A DNA stretch of 64,000 nucleotides from JAIQFL01 sp035295745 (GCA_035295745.1 DATGIL010000023.1:248001-312000), one strand, 5' to 3'. Positions 36,505-44,837 are shown, counted from the first letter of the stretch. Translations and numbers: made by a program. Notes: generated from the letters alone by a model not told the origin.

Positions 36505-37082
36505 GGAAGCCTCCGCGCGGTGATGCGAATGGAGAGTTGGTCGTCGCGATCGTTCAGATAGCTGAGGCGGATGCGGCCATCATCGCCGGTGGACACGATC
36601 GCGGGCGACGCGGAACCAGTGAGTTCGTAGCCCTTCGGCAAAATCACGAGATTGCGCTTGACGGACAGCCTCTGTTGGAAGACGAGTCCCGCGGCGTTTT
36701 CGGAGTAGGCGGCTGGATCGGTTTCGGTGGTGTCGATGCGGATTCGGGTTTCGGCATTTTTCGGAACGGGCACCGCCAGCGCCACGCGCAGGAACCGGGT
36801 TTTGTCCGGCGTGCTCGCATCGACGCTTCCACTGGCTCTGGCGGTCTTGCCGTCCACGACCGAGGAAGTGAGTGGTTTGCCGGAAGCGCGATCGGTGGCG
36901 CGCTCTTTGAAAGAGGTCGGGCGAAGGGGATCGAAGAAGTAGGCGGCGCCGGGAGTGGTGGCGGCCGCGTCGTGACGGACTTCGAACGAGTGAGTTGCGG
37001 GCGCTTGCAGGTCGTAGAGCGTCATCTCGTCGGCGGCCCAGAGGCCGGCGGGCACGAGGAGAAGCAGAAGGATCTTGGACAT
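36501..37082 (-). CDS. Secreted hypothetical protein, first of a paralogous pair
   Basis: The 193-residue protein has a signal peptide (MSKILLLLLVPAGLWAADE). Shared blocks with the downstream paralogue are ATHSFEVRHDAAATTPGA, TRIRIDTTETDPAAYSENAA and, at the C-terminus, VILPKGYELTGSASPAIVST and LSYLNDRDDQLSIRITARR. It is probably periplasmic or extracellular. Function is unknown. ATG at 37082 was chosen because the signal peptide starts there; the frame is open for 20 codons more. It is divergent from the pRiA4b ORF-3 gene, with 68 bases between them. Confidence 0.75.
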   Translation of the reverse strand: MSKILLLLLVPAGLWAADEMTLYDLQAPATHSFEVRHDAAATTPGAAYFFDPLRPTSFKERATDRASGKPLTSSVVDGKTARASGSVDASTPDKTRFLRVALAVPVPKNAETRIRIDTTETDPAAYSENAAGLVFQQRLSVKRNLVILPKGYELTGSASPAIVSTGDDGRIRLSYLNDRDDQLSIRITARRLP

Positions 37083-37150
37083 CGGATGTACTGTACCATT
37101 GCCGGAAGGCATGCCGGTGACCGGTTGGCGACCATGCTCCACGTGTCAAG

Positions 37151-37753
37151 ATGTGCTTAATGGGTACCGCAAAGGATAAGTCGTCCATCTACCATTTGAA
37201 GATCACCCTGGTTGGCATCAACCGGCCGATTTGGCGGCGAGTCCAGGTGCCGAGCACCATCCGGTTGGGGCGTCTCCACGATGTTTTCCAGGCCGCAATG
37301 GGGTGGACGGACAGCCACCTCCACCAGTTCGAGAAGGACGGCAAATACTGGGCGGTCCCGGATCCTGATGAGCTGGAGGGCGACATCAGGATCATCGATG
37401 AGAGCCGGGTTTCGCTAGCCAGCGTGCTCACGGCTGAAGGCGACTCTATGATTTACGTGTACGACTTCGGGGACGATTGGCGCCATGAGGTCGTTCTGGA
37501 GAAAATTCTGCCGTCAGACTCTGACGCATCGGCGAGGCCGATTTGCCTTGCGGGTGAACGCCGGTGCCCCCCAGAAGACGTAGGTGGTCCCTCCGGCTAT
37601 CTGGAATTCCTGGAGGTCATCTTCGAACCAGGGCACGAGGAGTTTGCGCGCCTGCGTGGCTGGGCCGGCGGGACATTCCACGCCGAGGAATTTAATGCGG
37701 CGGCCGTAAATCGGGTTTTGGGGCGAATGCGGTGGCCGGTGAGGAATAAGTAA
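37151..37753 (+). CDS. Plasmid pRiA4b ORF-3 family protein
   Basis: The 200-residue protein matches the pRiA4b ORF-3 family. It shows YHLKITLVGINRPIWRRVQV, HDVFQAAMGWTDSHLHQFE, YVYDFGDDWRHEVVLE and CLAGERRCPPEDVGGPSGYL. The family is widespread on plasmids and chromosomes and its function is unsettled. ATG at 37160 (MGTAKD) may be the true start. No transposase or integrase gene lies nearby, so there is no direct sign of recent mobility. Confidence 0.9.
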   Translation: MCLMGTAKDKSSIYHLKITLVGINRPIWRRVQVPSTIRLGRLHDVFQAAMGWTDSHLHQFEKDGKYWAVPDPDELEGDIRIIDESRVSLASVLTAEGDSMIYVYDFGDDWRHEVVLEKILPSDSDASARPICLAGERRCPPEDVGGPSGYLEFLEVIFEPGHEEFARLRGWAGGTFHAEEFNAAAVNRVLGRMRWPVRNK

Positions 37754-37982
37754 TTAGCGAAGCAAATGGGCGGCTCGCCAAAGCAGGACCGCCCACAGCC
37801 AGGAGGAGACGACAACTTCGACGCTGCACAACCAATCCGGAACACGATGACTGGGCATTTACGCGCTGTTCATACCCGATCACGATTGTTACAGAATGAG
37901 GGTCTTGGAGCAATACTGCAAAGGGTAGATATGCAAAGGCTGATAACAATGGATATTGAAATGGTGCGGAACGCGATCGAAA
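37754..37982. other. Gene-free stretch of lower GC
   Basis: Open frames exist on both strands but none has a ribosome site together with a plausible protein. The base composition is more AT-rich than its surroundings (for example TTACAGAATGAGG and GATAACAATGGATATTG). The part near 37983 is the 3' side of the small membrane protein gene. Confidence 0.3.
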
Positions 37983-38162
37983 TCACAAGCGAAGGAGCGA
38001 GGCCGATTCGATTGACTTTCGGATCCGGGTGAGGTTGTCATCGATCATCGACAGCTTTTGGCAGACCTTCCGGAAGCAGAAAAACACGATGACTGAGAAG
38101 ACGAGAGCCATGACGCCGACTGGAACGATGACAAAGAGTTCGGACACGCCGGTAGAGAGCAT
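37983..38162 (-). CDS. Small single-span membrane protein (59 aa)
   Basis: ATG at 38162 opens a 59-residue frame ending in TGA at 37983. The product starts MLSTGVSELFVIVPVGVMAL, continues VFSVIVFFCFRK and ends in a charged amphipathic helix (QKLSMIDDNLTRIRKSIESA). AGGAG lies 6 bases before the ATG. One membrane helix with N-out/C-in charge bias (RK after the helix) is clear. The cytoplasmic tail could form a coiled coil. The function is unknown. No operon partner is seen. Confidence 0.65.
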   Translation of the reverse strand: MLSTGVSELFVIVPVGVMALVFSVIVFFCFRKVCQKLSMIDDNLTRIRKSIESASLLRL

Positions 38163-38198
38163 TTAGGACTCCTGAGTCTCTATTGTACCGGCCGGGAA

Positions 38199-38560
38199 CT
38201 ACTTCGGTAAGCAAGGGCCGCCGGCCCGCTTACCAAGCTTCCTTACAATGCCGTTCACTATGCTGTCGATCTCATGGTCGAGCCCCAGGGACAGAACCAA
38301 GGGGCCTTTAAATTCTTCAGCCCATACCTTCTTGCGGTCGAAGCAACTTCCCACGATACTTCCCGCGAGCGGTCCGAGCGCCGGTCGCGAGGGCTGTCGA
38401 GTGTGAGGTACAGATCTTGTCGAGCGCCCCTTCGAAGTAAGGTGCTGGACCCGCCCCTCCGAGAACGGCGGTGGCATCTTGGGCATGATCGGCACCGATA
38501 GCTACGATCGCCGCTACGCCGAGAAGTCCAATTCTTCACCAGTTGCATCCAGTGCTCCTG
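38199..38560 (-). pseudogene. Possible decayed gene with frame break
   Basis: Two minus-strand frames each look protein-like over part of this stretch. One holds GLLGVAAIVAIGADHAQDA and FEGALDKICTSHSTALATG, and ends near 38325. The other, shifted, holds FDRKKVWAEEFKGPLVLSLG and LDHEIDSIVNGIVRKLGK, and ends at 38199. Neither has a good start on its own. A single frameshift could join them into one ~110-residue protein. This could also be chance. Confidence 0.25.
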
Positions 38561-38631
38561 AGTGACAGACGGCTGGGCAATATGGCAGTTTACTGGCAGA
38601 TAGGGGCTATGCGCTTCGCGTAGGCAGACTC

Positions 38632-38693
38632 GGTGGACGCGCGAAAGGCGTCGACAGGAGTGTCGACGCGGCAAACATGAGTGTTTGCGCCAC
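38632..38693 (-). repeat. Family A two-hairpin repeat (copy A4), terminator-like
   Basis: On the minus strand GTGGCGC begins six bases after the amidohydrolase stop at 38700. It is followed by GCAAACACTCATGTTTGC and GTCGACACTCCTGTCGAC with CGCCTTTC. Both stems are complete. Confidence 0.7.
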
Positions 38694-38699
38694 GTGTCG

Positions 38700-40436
38700 C
38701 TAAGGAACAGGCGCCTGGTACACGATGCGTCCGCCGATCATGGTGAGTTCGCACTTCATGTTCTGCAGATCGTCAGGGGGGATTCGATAGGGATCGCGAT
38801 CCCAGACGGCGAGGTCGGCGTCTTTGCCGGGTTCGATGGAGCCGATTCGGGTTTCCAGGAACAACTGGCGGGCCGCCCAGATGGTGTAGGAACGCAACGC
38901 GGCGTGGATGTCGACTGACTCGGCCATGCCGAACGGCTGCTTGCCGTATGCGCCTTTCAAGGGTTTGCGCACGACGGAGGCCCACAGGCCGTAGCGAGCG
39001 GCGAAGGGCGTGACGTTGTAATCGGAACCGCCGGCCCAGATCATGTTGCTTTTTAGATACGACTGGAAGGGTTCAAGTCGCGGGGACCGCTTGGGGCCGT
39101 AGTTGCCGGCGTAGGTGTCGCCGATCCACCAGAGAAAGGGTGCCTGGGCCTCGGGATATCCGGCGTCGAACTGCTTCTGCATCGCAGCCATGGCCTCGAT
39201 AGCGTGATCGGTCGGGCAGTTGCAGTGGATCACGCCATGCCGCAGTCCCTTGGTGGGGTTGGCCTTCAGCGCGGCGGCATAGGAGTCGACTACCCAATCG
39301 ATGGCGCGGTCGCCGACTGCATGAGTGCTGATGTGCAGGCCGGCATCGTGCAGCAGTTGAACCTGCTGGCGATAGATTTCCGGGTCAGTAGTGGGGTAGC
39401 CGACATTGCCGGTGTCGGTGCCCTGGTAGTCTTTGTTCCAATCCTGGTACATCCAGCCGGTGCGGCCGCCACCGCTGCCATCCATGTACAACTTCACGCC
39501 GCAGGAAAGCAGGCGGTCGTCGCCGAGCGACTGGGGCGGGCGTGGGAGCGACAGGAGACGATCGCGGATCTGACGCGCGGAGTCGAGGGTGCGGCCTCCC
39601 GCCCAAATCGCACAGACGCGGACGTTGAGGTTGCCGGCATCGAGCACCTCGCGAAGCAGGTCCCACTGGCCTTGGCCGATGGACGGGTATTTGACGGCGG
39701 TCATCCCTTCCTGGTTGAAGTCGTGGATGATCTTCAGGAGGCCGTCACGCTCCTGCTCGTGGGTGAAGCGCGGCATGCGGCGCGTCACCAGGCTCATGGC
39801 GGATTCCTTGAGCACGCCTGTGGGGTTGCCATTGGCGTCGCGATCGATGGTGCCGGCATTGGGCGCCTGGGTGTCGCGGGTCACGCCTGCGAGTTTCAAA
39901 GCGGCGGTGTTGGCCACCCCGTAGTGGCCGGTGGAGTGTGTGAGCCATACCGGATTGTTGGGCGAGACCTGGTCCAGGTCGGAGGCGTAGATGTAACGGA
40001 GTTCTGCCAGTTTGCCTTCGTCCCATCCCGCGCCGCGCACCCATTCGCCCGGTTTGACCGACTTGACCTTGTCGCGCACCTTGGCGAGAGCGTCAGTGAT
40101 GCGGGTGACGGATACGTCTCCCAGGTCGACCTCGTAGAGCGCGGCGGTTTCGGAGAAGTGGCAGTGTGAGTCGATCAGGCCGGGCGTCACCGCGCGGTGG
40201 TTGAGGTCGATGGTGCGTGTCTTGCTCCCGGCGTATTTGCGAATCGCTTCGTTGGTGCCCACCGCGACGATCTTGCCATCGCTGACGGCGAGGGCCTCGG
40301 CAATGGAGTCTCGCGCGTCGACGGTGAGAATCCTGCCGTTGACCAGAATGAGATCGGCCGCGGGCGGCGCCGATTGTGCCACCAAGGGCGCCGCGACGAG
40401 CAGCCCCAGCCAGAGTGGGATTTGGCGGACGAGCAT
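38700..40436 (-). CDS. Exported amidohydrolase, YtcJ-like (amidohydrolase_3)
   Basis: The 578-residue protein has a signal peptide (MLVRQIPLWLGLLVAAPLVA) and the YtcJ/amidohydrolase-3 layout. It shows LILVNGRILTVDARDSIAEA, then VTPGLIDSHCHFSE with the metal HxH, GVKLYMDGSGGGRTGW, the His in HISTHAVGDRAIDWVVDSYA, GVIHCNC and WAGGSDYNVTPF. C-terminal IGSIEPGKDADLAVWDRDPY closes the composite beta domain. Relatives hydrolyse cyclic amides, N-acyl or formamide-type bonds; the substrate is unknown. ATG at 40436 is preferred because the signal peptide begins there. The gene appears to be its own transcription unit and ends at a family A repeat. Confidence 0.88.
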   Translation of the reverse strand: MLVRQIPLWLGLLVAAPLVAQSAPPAADLILVNGRILTVDARDSIAEALAVSDGKIVAVGTNEAIRKYAGSKTRTIDLNHRAVTPGLIDSHCHFSETAALYEVDLGDVSVTRITDALAKVRDKVKSVKPGEWVRGAGWDEGKLAELRYIYASDLDQVSPNNPVWLTHSTGHYGVANTAALKLAGVTRDTQAPNAGTIDRDANGNPTGVLKESAMSLVTRRMPRFTHEQERDGLLKIIHDFNQEGMTAVKYPSIGQGQWDLLREVLDAGNLNVRVCAIWAGGRTLDSARQIRDRLLSLPRPPQSLGDDRLLSCGVKLYMDGSGGGRTGWMYQDWNKDYQGTDTGNVGYPTTDPEIYRQQVQLLHDAGLHISTHAVGDRAIDWVVDSYAAALKANPTKGLRHGVIHCNCPTDHAIEAMAAMQKQFDAGYPEAQAPFLWWIGDTYAGNYGPKRSPRLEPFQSYLKSNMIWAGGSDYNVTPFAARYGLWASVVRKPLKGAYGKQPFGMAESVDIHAALRSYTIWAARQLFLETRIGSIEPGKDADLAVWDRDPYRIPPDDLQNMKCELTMIGGRIVYQAPVP

Positions 40437-40498
40437 AAAGGTAAGGTGATTATACGCCGGTGGGCGGGCCGGCTTGGGGGTTTGGGTAAGGCGTGGAT

Positions 40499-41212
40499 TC
40501 AGGTGCGGGCGATGCGAATGGGGCGATTGTTCAGGTCGAAGTGAATGCCGCATTCCTTGTGAGTGTCCTGCTCCCACCACCAGCGTCCGGAACGCGGGTC
40601 GTCGCCGGGTGTGACGGGGCGAGTGCAGGGCGCGCAGCCGATACTGGCGTAACCGCGGGCGTAGAGAGGATGGACCGGTACGTCGTGCTCGCGAATGTAG
40701 CGGTCGACTTCGCCGGTGGTCCAGTCGACGAGGGGATTGATCTTGATGCGGCCGTCGACGCGTTCAACTCGCGGGAGGGCGGCGCGAGTTTCGGACTGTT
40801 CGCGGCGCAGGCCGGTGGCCCATGCGTCGAGTTCGTGGAGTTTGCGCGCCAGCGGACGGACCTTGCGGACGTCACAGCACATCTGGCGGGAGTCTGCGCT
40901 GTCGTAGAAGAGATCGCGGCCGTGCGCGGAGACCATGGCGCTGACTTCGGCAGGATCGGGCGAGACCACCTCGACGCGCGTGCCATACCGTGAATACACG
41001 GTGTCTATCATGCGATAAGTCTCGTCAGGCAGCCGGCCGGTGTCGAGAGTGAAGACACGCACGGAGGGCGAGATGCGAGTAGCGAGATCGAGCACCACCA
41101 TGCCCTCTTTCTGGAAGCTGGTGGCGATGGCGAAGGATCGGGCGAACGTGTCGAGGGCCCAGGAGAGGGTCTCGGCGGCGGAGAGAGCTTCGAAGGCAAT
41201 CAAATCTTGCAA
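40499..41212 (-). CDS. cysH: Adenylyl-sulfate (APS) reductase, CysH family
   Basis: The 237-residue protein reduces APS to sulfite in assimilatory sulfate reduction. The N-type ATP-pyrophosphatase core has ATSFQKEG (about 30-37) and TLDTGRLPDET. The iron-sulfur ligands Cys112-Cys113 (MCCDVRKV) and Cys193/Cys196 (GCAPCTRP), together with catalytic Cys221 in KECGIH, mark the 4Fe-4S APS-type rather than the PAPS-only form. The start is a TTG at 41212 or 41203. A palindrome (AATCTC TATC GAGATT, 41211-41226) covers the start region and could be an operator. No other sulfate-assimilation gene is in the window. Confidence 0.93.
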   Translation of the reverse strand: MQDLIAFEALSAAETLSWALDTFARSFAIATSFQKEGMVVLDLATRISPSVRVFTLDTGRLPDETYRMIDTVYSRYGTRVEVVSPDPAEVSAMVSAHGRDLFYDSADSRQMCCDVRKVRPLARKLHELDAWATGLRREQSETRAALPRVERVDGRIKINPLVDWTTGEVDRYIREHDVPVHPLYARGYASIGCAPCTRPVTPGDDPRSGRWWWEQDTHKECGIHFDLNNRPIRIART

Positions 41213-41226
41213 TCTCTATCGAGATT
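41211..41226. promoter_or_regulatory. Palindrome at cysH start, possible operator
   Basis: AATCTC and GAGATT are separated by TATC, a perfect 6+6 inverted repeat overlapping the TTG start and the ribosome-binding region of cysH. A repressor or an RNA hairpin here could block expression. The binding protein cannot be named. Confidence 0.35.
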
Positions 41227-41386
41227 ACCGTGAATGCGCTGGTTTCGCAACTGAGACGGGCCAGGTCGCCCGGGTCTGTTTGGCTTCGGGAAAGACGTCG
41301 TCAGGGTCAAATGGGGGCAAATGCTGTCTCAGCGGATTCCGAGCAGGAGGGTTTGGTCTGTGGTCGAATCGACTTCGCGCAGCAGA

Positions 41387-41450
41387 TTTGGTGGACGCGC
41401 GAAAAGCGTCGACAGGAGTGTCGACGCGGCAAACAGAGTGTTTGCGCCAC
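41387..41450 (-). repeat. Family A two-hairpin repeat (copy A5), terminator-like
   Basis: On the minus strand GTGGCGC begins two bases after the methyltransferase stop at 41453. It is followed by GCAAACACTCTGTTTGC and GTCGACACTCCTGTCGAC, then CGCTTTTC. The second stem is perfect and followed by four T. Confidence 0.7.
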
Positions 41451-41452
41451 GT

Positions 41453-42463
41453 TTATTGAATCGCGAGGATGGCGTCCAGGCGGGCTCCAGTGCGGCGGCC
41501 GTCTACTTGAGAGAATCCGGCGGCGTGCAGGAGACGGGTGTATTCGGTGAGGGTGCGCTCCTTGCCTTCCGTCACTAGGAGCATGTTGAGCGATTGCATG
41601 TTTGCGCCTAATGGGCCGACGCCATCTTCGTGCAGTAGCTTTTCGACGATGAGCAGTGCGCCCGCGGGGGGCAGGTGCTCGATGATTCGGGTAAGGAGCG
41701 CGGCGACTTTCTCGTCGTTCCAGTCGTGCAGGATCTGGCCGACGGCGTAGAGGTCGGCGGGCGGAAGTCCGTCCCGGAAGAAGTCGCCTTCGATGACTTC
41801 GAGGCGGGCGTGAGCCGGAGAGATCGCTATCTGCTCGCGCGCGAAGCGGGCTACCTGCGGCAGATCGAAGACTACGCCGTGCATCTCGGGATATCGTTCG
41901 CAGGCCGCGATGGCGAGGTGGCCCGAGGCGCCGCCTAGATCGACTAAGCGGTGGAAGCGGGCGAGATCGAACGCCGCCACGACTTTGGGAGAAGTGAGGG
42001 CGCCGAACCCGTGCATGCCGCGCAGGAATTCGCGCTTCGCGGATTCGGTGCGGAAGAAGCTGTCGAAGATCGGGCCCTCCCAACCGAAGGTCTGGTTCCA
42101 ACGATGCGTGCCTTCGCGAATCGCGGACTCGAGGTTGGCCCAGATGGGGTAGAGCGCGCGATCGGAATAGAGGATGTAGCCGGTAAGCGCGTGCGGGCTG
42201 GCGGTTCGCAAATAGACCTCGGCGACGGGCTGGTTGTGATAGAGGCCGTCTTCTTTGCGCAGCAGACCGAGCGCGGCGCTGCCGTCCAGAAGGCGCTCAA
42301 GCGCGTCCGGATTCGCAGAGAGTGCCACGGCGAGATCGGCGGCGCCGGCGGGCGCATCGTGGAGCCGATCGAAGATGCCCATGGAGACGGCGGTGAACAT
42401 GGTCTTGGATCGGCGGAAAGACTCGATGAGGTCGAGGATGGGGGCGGAATCGGGAAGGGTCAT
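41453..42463 (-). CDS. SAM-dependent O-methyltransferase (hydroxyneurosporene/acetylserotonin type)
   Basis: The 336-residue protein has an N-terminal dimerisation/winged-helix region (about 1-105, FRRSKTMFTAVSMGIFDRLH). A Rossmann methyltransferase domain follows with the SAM motif LVDLGGASGHLAIAACERYP, EGDFFRDGLP and the catalytic-type His in ILHDWNDEK. Family members methylate hydroxyl groups on aromatic or carotenoid/polyketide substrates. The substrate is unknown. ATG overlaps the thiL stop by four bases (ATGA), giving a thiL-methyltransferase pair, and a family A element lies directly after the stop. Confidence 0.88.
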   Translation of the reverse strand: MTLPDSAPILDLIESFRRSKTMFTAVSMGIFDRLHDAPAGAADLAVALSANPDALERLLDGSAALGLLRKEDGLYHNQPVAEVYLRTASPHALTGYILYSDRALYPIWANLESAIREGTHRWNQTFGWEGPIFDSFFRTESAKREFLRGMHGFGALTSPKVVAAFDLARFHRLVDLGGASGHLAIAACERYPEMHGVVFDLPQVARFAREQIAISPAHARLEVIEGDFFRDGLPPADLYAVGQILHDWNDEKVAALLTRIIEHLPPAGALLIVEKLLHEDGVGPLGANMQSLNMLLVTEGKERTLTEYTRLLHAAGFSQVDGRRTGARLDAILAIQ

Positions 42464-43374
42464 GATTTGCGGAAATGGTCGTACCCCAGACGCGGCAGCG
42501 GGCTACCGTCGCAGGTTACGACGCCAGGGGTTCCTTTGCGCATCGTACCAATTCGCGTGAGCTGAAGGCCGGCGAAGTTCGCGGGAACCGGAGTCCGCGC
42601 AGGGACGGTGAAGAGCAGTTCGTAATCTTCGCCGCCGTGGAGCGCCTGTTCGCGAGTGGCGCCTGGAAATACGGGAAGATCGGCTGAGACCTCGGCGCTC
42701 AATCCCGAGGCCAGACAGAGGCGGTGCAGATCGAGAGAGAGGCCGTCGCTCAGGTCCATCGCGGCAGTGGCGTGGAGTTCGTGGCGCAAGAAGCGGCCCA
42801 ATTCCAGACGGGGCTCGGGATGGCGGTGGCGTTTCCACGCGGGTCCGCGGCCGGTGGCGAGTCCCAGGGCGGACCCGCCCAATCGTCCAGAGACGAAGAT
42901 GGCGTTGCCGGCGCGGGCCTGGTCGCGGCGGAGTGCCTGGCCGCGGGGCACGGCGCCGCAGACCACGATGTCGCACAGGGTCTTCTCCGCGTGGCTCAGG
43001 TCTCCGCCCAGGAGCGGCGCGTTGGCGCGTACGGCGAGGCGCAGCAGACCGCGGTAAAAGCCATCCACCCATCGAGAATCGGTCCAGGGCGCGAGCGCGA
43101 GAGAAAGCAGGCAGAATCGCGGTTCGCCGCCCATGGCCGCAATGTCGCTGAGGCCTCGCGCCAGGGCCTTCCATCCGACGTCGGAGGCGGCGTGAGTTTC
43201 GCGGCGGAAGTGCACGTCCTCGATCAGGAGATCGGTTGTGAAGAGCAGATCTTCGCTACTATCGCGAGGGCGAAAGATGGCGCAATCGTCGCCGATGCCC
43301 AGGACGGTAGAGGAGCGGGACGGCAGCGGGACGCGGCGCCGGATGCGATCGACGAGGGCCAGCTCAGTGGGCAT
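42460..43374 (-). CDS. thiL: Thiamine-monophosphate kinase
   Basis: The 304-residue protein phosphorylates thiamine monophosphate to the diphosphate, the cofactor used by the transketolase of this window among others. Motifs: GIGDDCAIF at the N-terminus, LLFTTDLLIEDVHF, GWKALARGLSDIAAMGGEPR and, near the C-terminus, LHGGEDYELLFTVP. Length is normal. It lies 12 bases after the stop of the tolC-like gene and overlaps the O-methyltransferase start by four bases. It may be transcribed with the efflux genes, though no functional tie is evident. Confidence 0.95.
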   Translation of the reverse strand: MPTELALVDRIRRRVPLPSRSSTVLGIGDDCAIFRPRDSSEDLLFTTDLLIEDVHFRRETHAASDVGWKALARGLSDIAAMGGEPRFCLLSLALAPWTDSRWVDGFYRGLLRLAVRANAPLLGGDLSHAEKTLCDIVVCGAVPRGQALRRDQARAGNAIFVSGRLGGSALGLATGRGPAWKRHRHPEPRLELGRFLRHELHATAAMDLSDGLSLDLHRLCLASGLSAEVSADLPVFPGATREQALHGGEDYELLFTVPARTPVPANFAGLQLTRIGTMRKGTPGVVTCDGSPLPRLGYDHFRKS

Positions 43375-43386
43375 AGAGCAGTCAGG

Positions 43387-44631
43387 TCACGGAATCGCTT
43401 CGCGTCCCACCGCCATATTCACTTGCGCGGCAGCGACGAGGTAGGCGCCCACCAGATTGATGTAGGCCACCTGGGTGGCGCGATAGTCGCGCTGCGAGTC
43501 GAGGTAGTCGACCAACGCCGCCTGGCCGCGCTGGTAGGAGAACGCTATCGTGTCGCGGACGCGCGTGGCGGTCTCGAGGTAGCCATCCGGCCCGAGGTAG
43601 GGGCGCAACTGGTTCACGGTACTTACCAGCGTATAGTAGGCCGAGTCGACATCGCTGAAGACTTGCGCCTGGGCGGCGTCCTTTTGGCGCTCGGCGTGGC
43701 GGATATCGATTTGAGTGCGTGCTTTCTCGCCTTGGTTCCGGTCGAAGATGCGCAAGGGGAAGTTCACGCCGACGCCCATATAGGTGGGGCCGGGAGTGAG
43801 GTAGCCGAAATCGATGCTGAAGGTAGGATCGGTAGAGCCATTGGCGACGGCGAGCCGGTGATCGGTCTCGGCTTTCTGGACAGCCTGGACCGCGGCGACC
43901 AGGTCGGGCCGCGAAGCCAGGGCGATGTCGTGGAATTGGTCGAGCGGCAAAATGTGCTCCCGGAATTCGAAGGGGCCGGTGATATCGAACTGGTCGACGG
44001 GGGTCCGCTGATTGAGCAGCATCAGGAGCATGATCTTGGCGGTGCGCGCGTTCACGAGGGCGGTCTGATAGTCCGATTCGTACTGCACGCGCTGGAGCAC
44101 GATGCGGTCGAGATCGACGCGCGCGATATCGCCGGAGCGGTAACGATCGCGATTGATGGTCAGCTCCTTCTCGAAGTAGTCGAGATTCTCCTTGGCATTG
44201 GCGAGGAGCGATTTGGCCTGGAGGGTTTGCACGAAGGCATTGCGAAGATTGAAGAGCAGATTGCGTTCGAGATCGAGTTGCTGCGACTCGGCGATCTGGG
44301 TGCCTTGTTTGGCGCTCTGGAGGCGAAGTTCACGCTTGCGGTCGCGCTCGTGGGTATAGTCGAATTCGATGACGGGAAGCGCGGCGGCGAAGGGGCGATA
44401 GGGCGTGCCTGGGAAGGGCGCCAACTGGTCGAGCGAGAACGAAAGGGAAGGGTTGGGGCGCAGATAGGCGGTGATTTCGGATGCCTTGGACTCCTGGATG
44501 TTGAGCTCTCCGGCGAGCAGGTTGGGATTGGCGGCTCGAAACTGATTGACTACTTGCTGCCAGGTGAGGGGTGTTTGCGCGGAGGCGCTGCCGGCGAGCA
44601 GAAGGGACAGAAGGAAAAGTGGGGTGCGCAT
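43387..44631 (-). CDS. TolC-family outer membrane efflux protein (CusC/CzcC-like)
   Basis: The 414-residue protein has a signal peptide (MRTPLFLLSLLLAGSASAQ) and two outer membrane efflux repeats. Each has long helices and strands: LTWQQVVNQFRAANPNLLAG, FNLRNAFVQTLQAKSLLANA, then DFGYLTPGPTYMGVGVNFPL and YQRGQAALVDYLDSQRDYRA. It should form the outer membrane channel of a tripartite RND pump with the CusA- and CusB-like proteins encoded upstream. ATG at 44631 was chosen; the open frame extends to 45381 only through repeat DNA and the cusA-like gene. A family A and a family B repeat lie between it and the pump gene. Confidence 0.9.
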   Translation of the reverse strand: MRTPLFLLSLLLAGSASAQTPLTWQQVVNQFRAANPNLLAGELNIQESKASEITAYLRPNPSLSFSLDQLAPFPGTPYRPFAAALPVIEFDYTHERDRKRELRLQSAKQGTQIAESQQLDLERNLLFNLRNAFVQTLQAKSLLANAKENLDYFEKELTINRDRYRSGDIARVDLDRIVLQRVQYESDYQTALVNARTAKIMLLMLLNQRTPVDQFDITGPFEFREHILPLDQFHDIALASRPDLVAAVQAVQKAETDHRLAVANGSTDPTFSIDFGYLTPGPTYMGVGVNFPLRIFDRNQGEKARTQIDIRHAERQKDAAQAQVFSDVDSAYYTLVSTVNQLRPYLGPDGYLETATRVRDTIAFSYQRGQAALVDYLDSQRDYRATQVAYINLVGAYLVAAAQVNMAVGREAIP

Positions 44632-44679
44632 GGTCTTAAATTGGAGCGAAGCATTGGAGACCGCTTCGCGGAGGGGGAT

Positions 44680-44744
44680 CTGGTAAACGCTGCGAAAAGC
44701 GTCGAGATGAGTCTCGACGCGGCAAACAGGAGTGTTTGCGCCAC
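44680..44744 (-). repeat. Family A two-hairpin repeat (copy A6)
   Basis: On the minus strand: GTGGCGC, GCAAACACTCCTGTTTGC-like hairpin 1, hairpin 2 GTCGAGACTCATCTCGAC and CGCTTTTC. It lies about 90 bases after the cusA-like stop and before the tolC-like gene. It may reduce read-through inside the efflux operon. Confidence 0.65.
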
Positions 44745-44756
44745 AGCGCGCATGAA

Positions 44757-44811
44757 CGCTCCCTGACGGTCGCGGCTCGCAAACGAGCCGCGCGCGTGAG
44801 CAAGCGGTACT
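44757..44811 (+). repeat. Dispersed repeat, family B
   Basis: ACGCTCCCTGACGGTCGCGG, then GCGGCTCGCAAACGAGCCGC, a perfect 8+8 inverted repeat with a 4-base loop, then GCGCGTGAGCAAGCGG. It lies 12 bases from family A copy A6. Confidence 0.6.
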
Positions 44812-44837
44812 GCAGTCACTGGGAGTGCGCATGGGTC

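Noticed and set aside
37151..37753. pRiA4b ORF-3 gene as proof of an integrated plasmid or transposon
   Set aside because: No integrase, transposase, target duplication or tRNA end is nearby, and the family is common on chromosomes.
42724..44766. 680-codon plus-strand frame across thiL and the tolC-like gene
   Set aside because: Antisense to two genes with clear motifs; Ala/Glu/Gly-rich noise.
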